Made by a program: the position numbers and the translations under genes. From Geobacter sp. SVR (GTDB lineage Bacteria; Desulfobacterota; Desulfuromonadia; Geobacterales; Pseudopelobacteraceae), in contig NZ_AP024469.1 of NCBI RefSeq assembly GCF_016865365.1, positions 1,851,001 through 1,915,000 of the forward strand: a DNA stretch of 64,000 nt, in the 5' to 3' direction. Below the pieces are notes generated by a model, which worked only from the letters and a program-made list of their open reading frames with translations, was not told the origin of the DNA and did not search any database. This document shows positions 8,238 through 16,972 of this stretch, piece by piece (positions within the stretch are counted from its first letter, which is position 1; every line of letters begins with the position of its first letter).

Positions 8238-8702
8238 ATGGCGACACAGCGTATGAAACGGGGAGTATGGGCAGGTATCGTTGCAGGCGTGCTGCTGATT
8301 GGCGCAGCCGGAGTATTCGCTTTTTCACTGGGTAAATACGAGAAAGTGAAAGCGAGCAACGGAATTGTCACCGTGCCGGTGGCGAAACTGGCTGACGGCA
8401 AAGTGCACTTCTACAAAATCGAGGATGGCGGCAAGGAAATCAGCTTCTTTGCCGTCAAAACCGCCGACGGCAGTTACAAGACCGCCTTCGACGCCTGCGA
8501 CGCCTGTTTCAAGGCCAAAAAGGGCTATGAACAGCAGGGAGACAAGATGAACTGCAAGAACTGCAACCAGAAGTTCGCCATCGACCGCCTCGGCCCCAAT
8601 GCCACCGGCGGCTGCAACCCCGGTTATCTGCCCCACCTGGTGAATGGCAGCACCATCTCGATCAAGGCCGATGATCTCAAGGCAGGAGCGAGATACTTCT
8701 GA
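8238..8702 (+). CDS. DUF2318 membrane-anchored metal/Fe-S-binding-type protein
   Basis: 154 residues with one N-terminal membrane helix (about 10-31) and a periplasmic DUF2318 domain. Conserved Cys pairs are visible: CDAC at 87-90 and CKNC at 106-109, plus the GGCNPGYLP segment at 124-132. This is the hallmark of a family found beside P19/FTR1-type and ABC metal systems. The start at 8238 follows GGGAGAACAC; upstream in-frame starts lie inside the HMA gene. Its stop overlaps the permease start (TGATG), so translation is coupled. Confidence 0.87.
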   Translation: MATQRMKRGVWAGIVAGVLLIGAAGVFAFSLGKYEKVKASNGIVTVPVAKLADGKVHFYKIEDGGKEISFFAVKTADGSYKTAFDACDACFKAKKGYEQQGDKMNCKNCNQKFAIDRLGPNATGGCNPGYLPHLVNGSTISIKADDLKAGARYF

Positions 8703-9862
8703 TGAAGCTGCATTCCATCTCCATCAACAATCTCAAACGCCGCAAGGCCAAGATGGCATTCCTGACGATCGGGCTGATGGTCGGGATCGCCACCATCGTC
8801 ACCCTGGTGACCCTGACCCGCTCCATGTCGAGCGATATCGAACGCAAGATGGACGAGTTCGGCGCCAATATCCTGGTGACACCCCGGAGCAACGGTCTGG
8901 CCATGAACTACGGCGGTATCAGCCTGGGAGGGGTGACCTTCGACCAGCGCGAGATCCGCGAGGATGACCTGGCTGCCATCAGGACCATCGCCAACAGCAG
9001 GAACATCTCGGCCGTGTCTCCCAAGGTCCTGGGAGGGGTCAAGATCGACAGCCACGATGTGTTGCTGGTGGGGGTCGATTTTGCGAGCGAGCTGAAGATG
9101 AAGCAGTGGTGGAAGGTCTTCGGCCATGAGCCGAAATCCGAACGGGATCTGTTGCTCGGCTCCGATGCGTCCAGGGTGCTCAATGTCTCTTCCGGCGACA
9201 GCCTGACCATCCAGGGGGAGCAATTTACCGTGGCCGGCGTGCTGGATCAGACCGGCTCCCAGGATGACGCGCTGGTGTTCGCCTCGCTGAAAAAGGCCCA
9301 GAAGCTCCTCAACAAAGAGGGCAAAATTACCCTGGCCGAAGTGGCGGCCCTCTGTTCCGGCTGCCCCATCGGCGACATGGTGACCCAGATCGCCGAAAAG
9401 CTGCCCGATGCGAAGGTTTCGGCCATTCAGCAGGTGGTGGAAGGTCGCCTCAAGGCCCTGGACCAGTTCAAGCGCTTCTCCTATGCCATGGCCGGAGTGG
9501 TGATATTCATCGGTTCGTTGATCGTGTTCGTGACCATGATGGGCAGCGTCAACGAACGCACCACCGAAATCGGCGTCTTCCGGGCGATCGGCTTCAGGAA
9601 GAGCCACATCATGCGCATCATACTGCTGGAGGCCGCCCTGGTCAGCCTGCTGGCCGGTCTGCTCGGCTATGCCGCCGGTATGGGAGGTGCCACGCTGGCC
9701 CTGCCGTTCATGGCGGAGAGCAAGAATGCCAAGCTGCTGTGGGATGGCTGGGTGGCGGGGGGCTCGATTGCGCTGGCTCTAGTGCTGGGGCTGCTGGCGA
9801 GCCTGTATCCGGCGTTGCATGCCAGCAGGATGGACCCAACCGAAGCCCTGCGGGCGCTGTGA
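8702..9862 (+). CDS. FtsX/MacB-type ABC transporter permease
   Basis: 386 residues. The membrane topology fits four segments: one near 18-40, then three in the last third (about 258-285, 308-335, 350-372), with a large periplasmic MacB-type core domain between the first and second. The C-terminal FtsX domain includes the typical VNERTTEIGVFRAIGFR stretch. Such permeases usually do not move small solutes themselves but power extraction or mechanical work in the periplasm. It is coupled to the DUF2318 gene upstream and paired with the ATPase at 10057, separated from it by a palindromic repeat. Confidence 0.9.
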   Translation: MKLHSISINNLKRRKAKMAFLTIGLMVGIATIVTLVTLTRSMSSDIERKMDEFGANILVTPRSNGLAMNYGGISLGGVTFDQREIREDDLAAIRTIANSRNISAVSPKVLGGVKIDSHDVLLVGVDFASELKMKQWWKVFGHEPKSERDLLLGSDASRVLNVSSGDSLTIQGEQFTVAGVLDQTGSQDDALVFASLKKAQKLLNKEGKITLAEVAALCSGCPIGDMVTQIAEKLPDAKVSAIQQVVEGRLKALDQFKRFSYAMAGVVIFIGSLIVFVTMMGSVNERTTEIGVFRAIGFRKSHIMRIILLEAALVSLLAGLLGYAAGMGGATLALPFMAESKNAKLLWDGWVAGGSIALALVLGLLASLYPALHASRMDPTEALRAL

Positions 9863-9998
9863 GGCGGCCACTTTTCCGCAATCTCGGCGTCAGGCTTCGG
9901 GCCTCCTTGTGCGGCGTAGCGTTGTTTATGCCCTTCAGGGTACTACGCCTCCGCGTCGGCTCTTGCCTTCCTTGACCTTGCGAAAAATTGACCGCCTC
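9861..9998. repeat. Dispersed palindromic repeat, copy A
   Basis: The ends are inverted repeats (GAGGCGGCCACTTTTCCGCA against GAGGCGGTCAATTTTTCGCA on the other strand). The centre has TGTGCGGCGTAGCG and TACGCCTCCGCG, shared with the copies at 16.8 and 46.8 kb. It overlaps the permease stop codon and fills the gap to the ATPase gene. Confidence 0.75.
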
Positions 9999-10056
9999 TT
10001 AACAGGCTTGATTCAGGCTCCCTTGGTCGGAATAAAAAAGTAGTGGGTGGAGTTAT

Positions 10057-10722
10057 ATGGCACTGATCGAAATGAAAAACGTACGAAAAGAGTACACCAG
10101 CGGCGGCGAGGTGGTCGAGGCGCTGCGCGGCGTGGACATCACCATCGAAGCTGGCGAATTCATCACCATCATGGGGCAGTCCGGCTCCGGCAAGAGCACC
10201 CTGCTGTCGGTGCTGGGGGGCATGAACCATCCCACCGCCGGCGAGGTGGAAATGGCCGGCGTTGAGCTGTACCGGCTGCCCGGCGAAAAACTGGCTGATT
10301 TCCGGGCGAATAACCTGGGCTTTGTGTTCCAGTCGTTTCACCTGATCCCCTACCTGACCGCCGCGGAAAACGTCATGCTGCCGCTGGCCATCGTAAAGAC
10401 GAGCACTGCGGCCAAAAGGACGGCGGCGCGGCAGGCCCTGGAAAGGGTGGGGCTGGGGAACAAGCTGGACCGCCTGCCGAACCAGCTCTCGGGTGGCGAG
10501 CAGGAGCGGGTGGCCATCGCACGGGCGATCGTCAACAACCCCCACATCCTGCTGGCCGACGAGCCCACCGGCAACCTGGATTCCAAGAACAGCCAGGAGG
10601 TCATGGCGCTGTTCCGGGAGCTGAACGATGCCGGTCAGACCGTGGTGATGGTTACCCACAATCCCGAGAATGGGGACTATGCGGACCGTACCATCACCCT
10701 CAAGGACGGTATGGTGGTATGA
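10057..10722 (+). CDS. ABC transporter ATP-binding protein, LolD/MacB type
   Basis: Cytoplasmic ATPase of 221 residues that should drive the permease encoded at 8702. Walker A GQSGSGKS is at 40-47, the signature LSGGE at 144-148, and Walker B with [13 protein letters not shown] at about 164-176. The order and the NLDS extension are typical of the MacB/LolD/FtsE group. It is separated from the permease gene by repeat copy A but reads in the same direction, so the two may still share a transcript. Confidence 0.93.
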   Translation: MALIEMKNVRKEYTSGGEVVEALRGVDITIEAGEFITIMGQSGSGKSTLLSVLGGMNHPTAGEVEMAGVELYRLPGEKLADFRANNLGFVFQSFHLIPYLTAAENVMLPLAIVKTSTAAKRTAARQALERVGLGNKLDRLPNQLSGGEQERVAIARAIVNNPHILLADEPTGNLDSKNSQEVMALFRELNDAGQTVVMVTHNPENGDYADRTITLKDGMVV

Positions 10723-10745
10723 AAAGAGGAGCGATTGGAGATGCC

Positions 10746-12050
10746 ATGAAAAAACAGGTTCTCACTGGCCTGCTGATGCTGCTCGTGGCGGCCCACTCCG
10801 CAGCGGCATGGGCGGAGGCGCCGAACGTGCCGGCGGAGAACCCGGCCGGCCTGGTTGCTGCGGCGATCGACAACAACCCGGAACTGCGCTCTTCCCAGTC
10901 CCGCTGGAGGATGTTCGCCAGCAAGGCCCAACAGGCCGGGGCGCTGGACGACCCGATGTTCATGTTCAAGTTGCAGAACATGCTGGCCCGCGAGCCGTTC
11001 GTGTTCAACAAGGACCCCCAGTCCGGCAAGGTGATCGGCATCTCGCAGCAGCTTCCCTTTTGGGGCAAACGGGCTCTGCGGCAGGAGGTGGCCCGGCATG
11101 AGGCCGATTCCTACCGCTGGAACATCGAGGAACGCAAGCTGGAACTGGCCCGCATGGTCAAGGAGACCTGCTACCAGATCTGGGCCATCGATAAGGGTTT
11201 GGAGATCGTCGAGAAAAACCTGAAGATTTTGACGGATTTCGTGAGCATTGCCGAATCCAAGTATTCCGTAGGGCAGGGGGTGCAGCAGGATATCTACAAG
11301 GCGGGGCTGGAAAAATCCAAGATGCTCGACATGCAGATCACCCTGCGGCAACAGCGCAAGAGCCTGGAAGCCAATCTCAACTACCTGGCGTTCCGCCCGG
11401 CAGACACCCCTGTGGGGCGCATCCCGGATTTTACCCTGCCGCAGGTCCCGCTGACGGCCGACCAGTTGAACCGCCTGGCCCTCGATAACCGTCCCCAGAT
11501 CAAGAGTCTGGCCAGCCTGGCCGACAAGGGACAGGCCGCACACCGCCTGGCGCAGAAAGAATTCTATCCCGATTTCAACCTCTCCTTCGAATACATGTTC
11601 CGTGAGGCTGTTTCCACGGACATGACGAAAGACCCGGGTTACAACATGTTCAGCCTCGGCCTGACCTTCAACCTGCCCTTTCAGCGTGAGCGCCGACAGG
11701 CCATGCTGGCTGAATCCACGTCGGAAACCGCCATGGCGACCGATGAACTGAATGCCCTGAAGAATTCCATCGGATTTGCCATCAACGATTCCCTGGCCCA
11801 AATGGAGCGCCGCCGCAAGCTGGTGGAACTGTACGAAGGGGGCATCATTCCCCAGGCCGAACAGGCCCTGGAGTCGGCGGTCATCAACTACCGGGTCAAC
11901 AAGGTCGACTTCCTGACCCTGCTGGACGGGCGGGTGAACCTGTTCAACTACGAGCGGGAGCTGTACGAGTCCCGGGCAGAATACATGATACGCCTGGCGC
12001 AGCTGGAGGCCGCGGTGGGGGCTGATTTGTCGGGGAGTCAAAAGCAATAG
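10746..12050 (+). CDS. TolC/CusC-like outer-membrane efflux channel
   Basis: 434 residues with an N-terminal signal peptide (MKKQVLTGLLMLLVAAHSA...). Two repeated outer-membrane-efflux-protein domains of long alpha helices follow, as in TolC trimers that span the periplasm and outer membrane. The start at 10746 is preceded by GGAG; the ATG at 10719 overlaps the ATPase gene and would put residues before the signal peptide. It is placed right before the adaptor and RND pump genes and completes a tripartite CusCBA-like exporter. Confidence 0.88.
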   Translation: MKKQVLTGLLMLLVAAHSAAAWAEAPNVPAENPAGLVAAAIDNNPELRSSQSRWRMFASKAQQAGALDDPMFMFKLQNMLAREPFVFNKDPQSGKVIGISQQLPFWGKRALRQEVARHEADSYRWNIEERKLELARMVKETCYQIWAIDKGLEIVEKNLKILTDFVSIAESKYSVGQGVQQDIYKAGLEKSKMLDMQITLRQQRKSLEANLNYLAFRPADTPVGRIPDFTLPQVPLTADQLNRLALDNRPQIKSLASLADKGQAAHRLAQKEFYPDFNLSFEYMFREAVSTDMTKDPGYNMFSLGLTFNLPFQRERRQAMLAESTSETAMATDELNALKNSIGFAINDSLAQMERRRKLVELYEGGIIPQAEQALESAVINYRVNKVDFLTLLDGRVNLFNYERELYESRAEYMIRLAQLEAAVGADLSGSQKQ

Positions 12051-12059
12051 AACGCAGTA

Positions 12060-12130
12060 CAGGCGGTAAAAGCAGATAACTTCAGATTTTAGGCATGTCT
12101 GCCTGGCTCCGCATCTGACTTTATCCGCTG
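12060..12130. repeat. Imperfect palindrome between tolC-like and cusB-like genes
   Basis: The left arm CAGGCGGTAAAAGCAGAT faces the right arm whose complement reads CAGCGGATAAAGTCAGAT, with an inner AGGC/GCCT hairpin. There is no T run, so it is not a standard terminator. It may stabilise or separate mRNA segments. Confidence 0.4.
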
Positions 12131-12173
12131 GTACAGCTTTTTCCGGGTTCCATTACATTAAGAGGTTCCAGAC

Positions 12174-13577
12174 ATGGCACTGAACAAGAAAATCACCATT
12201 CCCCTGACCATCCTTACTCTGGCCGTGGTGGCAGCCAGTTGGCTGTACAGGTCCGGCAAGCTTTCGAAGGCGCCCGGCCTGCACAAGGGCGACGGTCATG
12301 CCACGCAGGAGCAATCGGCCACTCCGCTCTACACCTGTCCCATGCATCCCTTCATCATCAAGGACAAGCCGGGCACCTGTCCGATCTGCGGTATGGAGCT
12401 GATCAAGAAGCTCAATGACGCCCAGAACGCCGCGACCATGACGCCGGAACAGAAACAGCAGGCGGACATGCTCGGCCGCGTGGCCCTTTCGCCCACCCAG
12501 CGGATCATGGCCAATGTGGCTACGGTGGAGGCGAAGCCGGGCATCCTCAACAAGGAGATCAATGCCGTCGGCATCGTGCAGTACGATCAGTCGCGCCAGG
12601 CCAAGGTCACTGCCTGGATAGCCGGCAGGATCGACAAGCTCAATGTCAGTACCGTGGGGGCCTTTGTCAGCAAGGACAAGCCGGTTGCCGAAGTCTATTC
12701 CCCCGATCTGCTGGCCACCCAGCAGGAATACCTGCTGGCGGTCAAAAGCCGCGATCAGCTGAAGAACTCGCCGATACCCTCCATCGCCCAGAATGGGGAC
12801 GGCCTGGTCGCTTCGGCCAAGCAGCGCCTGATGCTGTTCGGTGTCAAGGAGAGCCAGATCGCCGAGCTTGAACGGGCCGGCAAACCCACCATCCGGCTTC
12901 CGATCTACACGCCGCTTTCCGGGGTAGTGATCGAAAAAATGGTGCAGCAGGGGCAGTACGTCAATACCGGAGAGGTGCTGTTCAATATCGCCGACCTTTC
13001 CCGGGTCTGGGTGGAGATCGACATCTTCGAAAACGAGGTGCCGTTCGTGCGGGTGGGGCAGCAGGTGGAAATCCGCTCCTCGGCCGACCCCAGGATGGCC
13101 TCCAGAGGCAGGATCAGCTTCGTGTATCCCTTTCACGACCCCAAGACCCATACGGTCAAGGCCCGGGTCGAAATGGCCAATCCCGGCTCCATGCTGAAAC
13201 CGGACATGTTCGTCAACGCCATCATCCGGGTACCGGTAGCAAAAGGCATTGTCCTGCCGATCAGCGCGGTGATCGATACCGGCAAGCGCCAGGTGGTATG
13301 GGTGGAATCTTCTCCCGGCACCTTCGAACCGCGCGACGTACAGGCAGGAGAGCGGGTGGACGACAAGATCCAGATCCTGTCGGGGCTCAAGCCGGGGGAC
13401 AAGGTGGCGGTCTCCGGCGGATATCTGATCGATTCCGAGTCTCAGCTCAAGGGGGCAGGGGGCCAGGACCACAGCCAGCACGGCGGGGCTGCACCCGGAC
13501 AGAAAGCCCCGGCCGCATCTCCGGCACAACAGGCGCCCGCAAAGGGGAGTCTGAAGATGGATGATATGAAAATGTGA
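12174..13577 (+). CDS. CusB-like RND periplasmic adaptor with heavy-metal-binding domain
   Basis: Membrane-fusion protein of 467 residues linking the inner-membrane pump to the outer-membrane channel. An N-terminal anchor (about 5-21) is followed at 55-79 by the heavy-metal-binding domain CPMHP...GTCPICGMELIKK. Then come the barrel-sandwich/lipoyl halves, a helical hairpin and beta-barrel domains. The C-terminal tail is rich in His and Met (DHSQHGG, KMDDMKM), as expected for Cu(I)/Ag(I) transfer. The start at 12174 has AGAGG upstream. A GGGACC-type repeat separates it from the pump gene. Confidence 0.9.
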   Translation: MALNKKITIPLTILTLAVVAASWLYRSGKLSKAPGLHKGDGHATQEQSATPLYTCPMHPFIIKDKPGTCPICGMELIKKLNDAQNAATMTPEQKQQADMLGRVALSPTQRIMANVATVEAKPGILNKEINAVGIVQYDQSRQAKVTAWIAGRIDKLNVSTVGAFVSKDKPVAEVYSPDLLATQQEYLLAVKSRDQLKNSPIPSIAQNGDGLVASAKQRLMLFGVKESQIAELERAGKPTIRLPIYTPLSGVVIEKMVQQGQYVNTGEVLFNIADLSRVWVEIDIFENEVPFVRVGQQVEIRSSADPRMASRGRISFVYPFHDPKTHTVKARVEMANPGSMLKPDMFVNAIIRVPVAKGIVLPISAVIDTGKRQVVWVESSPGTFEPRDVQAGERVDDKIQILSGLKPGDKVAVSGGYLIDSESQLKGAGGQDHSQHGGAAPGQKAPAASPAQQAPAKGSLKMDDMKM

Positions 13578-13584
13578 TGAAATG

Positions 13585-13670
13585 CAGGGACCAGGAACCA
13601 GGGACCGGGGACCGGTAAAGGCTTTTTGTCTGTCACCGGTCCCTGATCCCCGGTCCCTGATCCCCGAGGT
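13585..13670. repeat. GGGACC-rich inverted repeat, copy 1, ending in the cusA-like SD
   Basis: CAGGGACCAGGAACC... on the left pairs with ...GGTCCCTGATCCCCGAGG on the right around a T-rich loop. A close relative lies at 33645-33722. In both copies the final GAGGT is the ribosome-binding site of the next gene, here 6 bases before the ATG at 13676. Confidence 0.75.
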
Positions 13671-13675
13671 TTACA

Positions 13676-16600
13676 ATGATCGAAAAAATCATCGAATACT
13701 CCGCCAGAAACCGCATCGTCGTGCTGATGGTCTTCGGACTGATCATCGCCTGGGGGGCCTGGGCGGTGCACAAGACCCCCGTAGATGCCATCCCGGACCT
13801 GTCCGACAACCAGGTGATCGTGTTCACCGAGTATCCCGGCCGCTCGCCCCAGGTGGTGGAAGACCAGGTGACCTATCCGCTGGCGGTCAATCTGCAGGGG
13901 TTGCCCCAGGTGCGCGCGGTGCGGGCCTCCTCCGCCTTCGGTTTCTCGATGATCTACGTCATCTTCGAGGACAAGGCCGATATCTACTGGGCCCGGACCA
14001 GGGTGCTGGAGAGGCTCAATTACGCTGCCGCCCAGTTGCCCCCCGGCGTGGTCCCGACCCTGGGGCCCGACGGTACCGGCGTGGGGCACGTCTTCTGGTA
14101 CACCATCCAGGGTCAGGGGTATGACCTGGAGCAGTTGCGCACCCTGCAGGACTGGTTCGTGCGCTACCAGCTCAACACGGTCCAGGGGGTGGCCGAGGTG
14201 GCCTCCATCGGCGGCTACGTGCGGGAATACCAGATCGACCTGGACCCCAACAAGCTGTTCGCCTACAAGATGAAGCTCAGCACGGTGCTGGAAGCGGTCA
14301 AGGCCTCCAACAAGGATGTGGGGGGCAGGCTGGTCGAACAGGCGGATGCGGAATACCTGATCCGCGGCCGCGGTTACGTGAAATCCAAGGCCGACCTGGA
14401 GAACGTCGTGGTCGGGGCCGACATGCGCGGCACGCCGATCTACCTCAAGAATCTGGGTACGGTCCAGATGGGGGGCGCCATCCGGCGCGGCCTGCTGGAG
14501 ATCAATGGCGAGGGTGAGGCCGTGGGGGGCATCGTGGTGATGCGCTACGGCGAGAATGCCAACGACGTGATCCAGCGGGTCAAGGACAAGATCAGGGAGT
14601 TGGAAAAGGGGCTGCCCCCGGGCGTGAAGATCGCGGTATCCTACGACCGCTCCGACCTGATCTCCCGGGCCATCGATACTCTCAAGCATTCGCTGCTGGA
14701 GGAGTCTGTGGTGGTCTCACTGGTAATCCTGGCCTTTCTGCTGCATTTCCAGAGCGCCCTGGTAATCGTGCTGACCCTGCCGATCTCGGTCTTGATCGCC
14801 TTCATCACCATGAAGCTGATGGGGGTGACCTCCAACATCATGTCCCTGGGGGGCATAGCCATTGCCATCGGCGTGCTGGTGGACGCCGGGGTGATCATGG
14901 TGGAAAACTGCTACCGCCACCTCTCCGAGATGCCACCCGACCAGCGCGCTGGGAGGCGGCTGGAGGTGATCATTGCCAGTTCCAAACAGGTGGGGCGCGC
15001 CATCTTCTTTTCCCTGGCGATCATCGTGCTCTCCTTTGTGCCGGTCTTCATGCTGGAAGGGCAGGAGGGCAAGCTGTTCCACCCGCTGGCTTTTACCAAG
15101 ACCTTCTCCATGATGGGTTCGGCCCTGATTGCCATCACCCTGGTGCCGGTACTGATGTACTTCTTCATGCGGGGCAAGATGCCGCCGGAGAGCGCCAACC
15201 CGGTCTCGACTTTCTTCATCCGGCTCTACTCGCCGGTAATACGCTGGGTGCTGAAGTGGAAAAAGACCACCATTGCCCTGAACGTGATAGCCCTGCTGGT
15301 GGCAGTGCCGCTGTTTGCCCGCCTGGGCAGCGAGTTCATGCCCCCCTTGGACGAGGGCTCGCTGCTCTACATGCCGGTAACGCTCCCCAATGTCTCCATC
15401 ACCGAGGCCAAGCGGCTGATCCAGGTGCAGGACACCATCATCAAGAGTGTGCCCGAAGTTGAGCACGTGCTCGGCAAGGTCGGCCGGGCCGAAACCTCCA
15501 CCGACCCGGCCCCGGTCTCCATGTTCGAGAGCATCATCATCCTCAAGCCCAAGGATAAATGGCGTCCGGGTCTCACCAAGGCCGACATCGTGGCCGAACT
15601 GGACAGCAGACTGCAGCAGATCGGGGTGCGTAACGGCTGGACCCAGCCGATCATCAACCGCATCAACATGCTCTCCACCGGGGTACGCACCGACCTGGGG
15701 GTCAAGATCTTCGGCAATGACCTGAACGTGCTCAAGGACCTGGCGATTCAGGCCGAGGCGATCCTGAAGCCGATCAAGGGGGCGGCCGACGTAGTGGCCG
15801 AGCGGGTGACCGGCGGCAACTACATCGACATCGACATCGACCGCGAGGCCGCGGCCCGCTACGGTGTCAACGTGGGAGACATCCAGGAGGTGATCGAAAC
15901 CGCCCTGGGTGGGGAGATGCTTTCCACCACCGTTGAGGGGCGCAACCGCTTCCCGATCCGCATCCGCTACCTGCGCGACTACCGTGACAGTATCCCGGCT
16001 ATCCGCCGCATCCTGGTGACCGGCATGGAAGGAACCCAGGTGCCGCTCTCGCTGGTCACCAGGCTGAAAATCTCCGGCGGCGCTCCCGAGATCAACAGCG
16101 AAGGGGGCATGCTGCGCTCGCTGGTGTTCCTGAATGTGCGGGGACGCGATATGGGGGGCTTCGTGACCGAGGCCAAGCAGGTGCTGGAAAAGAATCTCAA
16201 GCTGCCCCCCGGCTACTACGTGACCTGGTCGGGGCAGTGGGAGAACCAGATCCGGGCCAAGGCCCGCCTGCAGGTGCTGATACCGCTGGGCATGATAATC
16301 ATCTTCGTACTGCTCTACTTCACCTTCCATTCGGCCCTGGAGGCCAGCATGGTCATGCTGTCGGTGCCGTTCGCCCTGGTGGGAGGGGTCTATCTTGTCT
16401 CGGCCCTGGGCTACAACCTCTCGGTGGCGGTCTGGGTCGGTTTCATCGCCCTGTATGGCATTGCCGTGGAGACCGGGGTGGTAATGGTGATCTATCTGCA
16501 TGAGGCGCTCGACCGACGGCTGATCAACGGCCCCTGCACGGAGCAGGATATCTACGACGCCACCTTCGAAGGGGCGGTGCTGCGCCTGCGTCCCAAGCTG

Positions 16601-16813
16601 ATGACCGTGGCAGTGGCGTTGTTGGGCCTGGTCCCGATCATGTGGTCCAGCGGCACGGGGGCGGACGTGATGAAACCGATCGCAGCCCCCATGATCGGCG
16701 GAATGATTTCGTCGGCGGTGCATGTGTTGATCATGACCCCGGTGATTTTCGTCCTGATGAAGAAGCGGGAGTTGAAGAAGGGGACGCTGAAATATTCGGG
16801 GATGAAGCATTAG
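13676..16813 (+). CDS. CusA/CzcA-family heavy-metal RND efflux pump
   Basis: Proton-driven inner-membrane exporter of 1045 residues, normal for the family. The topology is one N-terminal helix, a large periplasmic loop, six helices, a second loop and five further helices. The N-terminal signature DAIPDLSDNQVIVFTE is typical of heavy-metal pumps. TM4 carries GVLVDAGVIMVEN with Asp403 and Glu410, the charged residues of the proton relay in CusA/CzcA. Met and His content and the neighbours (HMA protein, CusB-like adaptor with Cys/Met domain, Met/His-rich protein) favour Cu(I)/Ag(I), but Co/Zn/Cd cannot be excluded. Confidence 0.93.
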   Translation: MIEKIIEYSARNRIVVLMVFGLIIAWGAWAVHKTPVDAIPDLSDNQVIVFTEYPGRSPQVVEDQVTYPLAVNLQGLPQVRAVRASSAFGFSMIYVIFEDKADIYWARTRVLERLNYAAAQLPPGVVPTLGPDGTGVGHVFWYTIQGQGYDLEQLRTLQDWFVRYQLNTVQGVAEVASIGGYVREYQIDLDPNKLFAYKMKLSTVLEAVKASNKDVGGRLVEQADAEYLIRGRGYVKSKADLENVVVGADMRGTPIYLKNLGTVQMGGAIRRGLLEINGEGEAVGGIVVMRYGENANDVIQRVKDKIRELEKGLPPGVKIAVSYDRSDLISRAIDTLKHSLLEESVVVSLVILAFLLHFQSALVIVLTLPISVLIAFITMKLMGVTSNIMSLGGIAIAIGVLVDAGVIMVENCYRHLSEMPPDQRAGRRLEVIIASSKQVGRAIFFSLAIIVLSFVPVFMLEGQEGKLFHPLAFTKTFSMMGSALIAITLVPVLMYFFMRGKMPPESANPVSTFFIRLYSPVIRWVLKWKKTTIALNVIALLVAVPLFARLGSEFMPPLDEGSLLYMPVTLPNVSITEAKRLIQVQDTIIKSVPEVEHVLGKVGRAETSTDPAPVSMFESIIILKPKDKWRPGLTKADIVAELDSRLQQIGVRNGWTQPIINRINMLSTGVRTDLGVKIFGNDLNVLKDLAIQAEAILKPIKGAADVVAERVTGGNYIDIDIDREAAARYGVNVGDIQEVIETALGGEMLSTTVEGRNRFPIRIRYLRDYRDSIPAIRRILVTGMEGTQVPLSLVTRLKISGGAPEINSEGGMLRSLVFLNVRGRDMGGFVTEAKQVLEKNLKLPPGYYVTWSGQWENQIRAKARLQVLIPLGMIIIFVLLYFTFHSALEASMVMLSVPFALVGGVYLVSALGYNLSVAVWVGFIALYGIAVETGVVMVIYLHEALDRRLINGPCTEQDIYDATFEGAVLRLRPKLMTVAVALLGLVPIMWSSGTGADVMKPIAAPMIGGMISSAVHVLIMTPVIFVLMKKRELKKGTLKYSGMKH

Positions 16814-16817
16814 TTTT

Positions 16818-16944
16818 GGACGGCTCCGCCCTTTCCGCCAGCTTGGTACCGTCCTCGCCGGTCCTTTTGTGCGGCGTAGCGCTGCTACGCCTCCGCGGGA
16901 CCGGCTGCGGGTGCACCAATCTGACGAAAAAGTCGAAGCCGATT
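16818..16944. repeat. Dispersed palindromic repeat, copy B
   Basis: The end arms GGCTCCGCCCTTTCCGCCA and, on the other strand, GGCTTCGACTTTTTCGTCA are related. The centre is the perfect palindrome GGCGTAGCGCTGCTACGCC (one mismatch). It shares TTTTGTGCGGCGTAGCG, GCTACGCCTCCGCGGG and CTGCGGGTGC with the other copies. It lies between the pump gene and the Met/His-rich protein gene. Confidence 0.75.
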
Positions 16945-16972
16945 AGTAAAATCAAAAAAAGGAGAAATGAAG

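Noticed and set aside
14717-16810. 697-codon open frame on the minus strand
   Set aside because: Antisense to the CusA-like pump, His/Asp-rich translation typical of a shadow frame.
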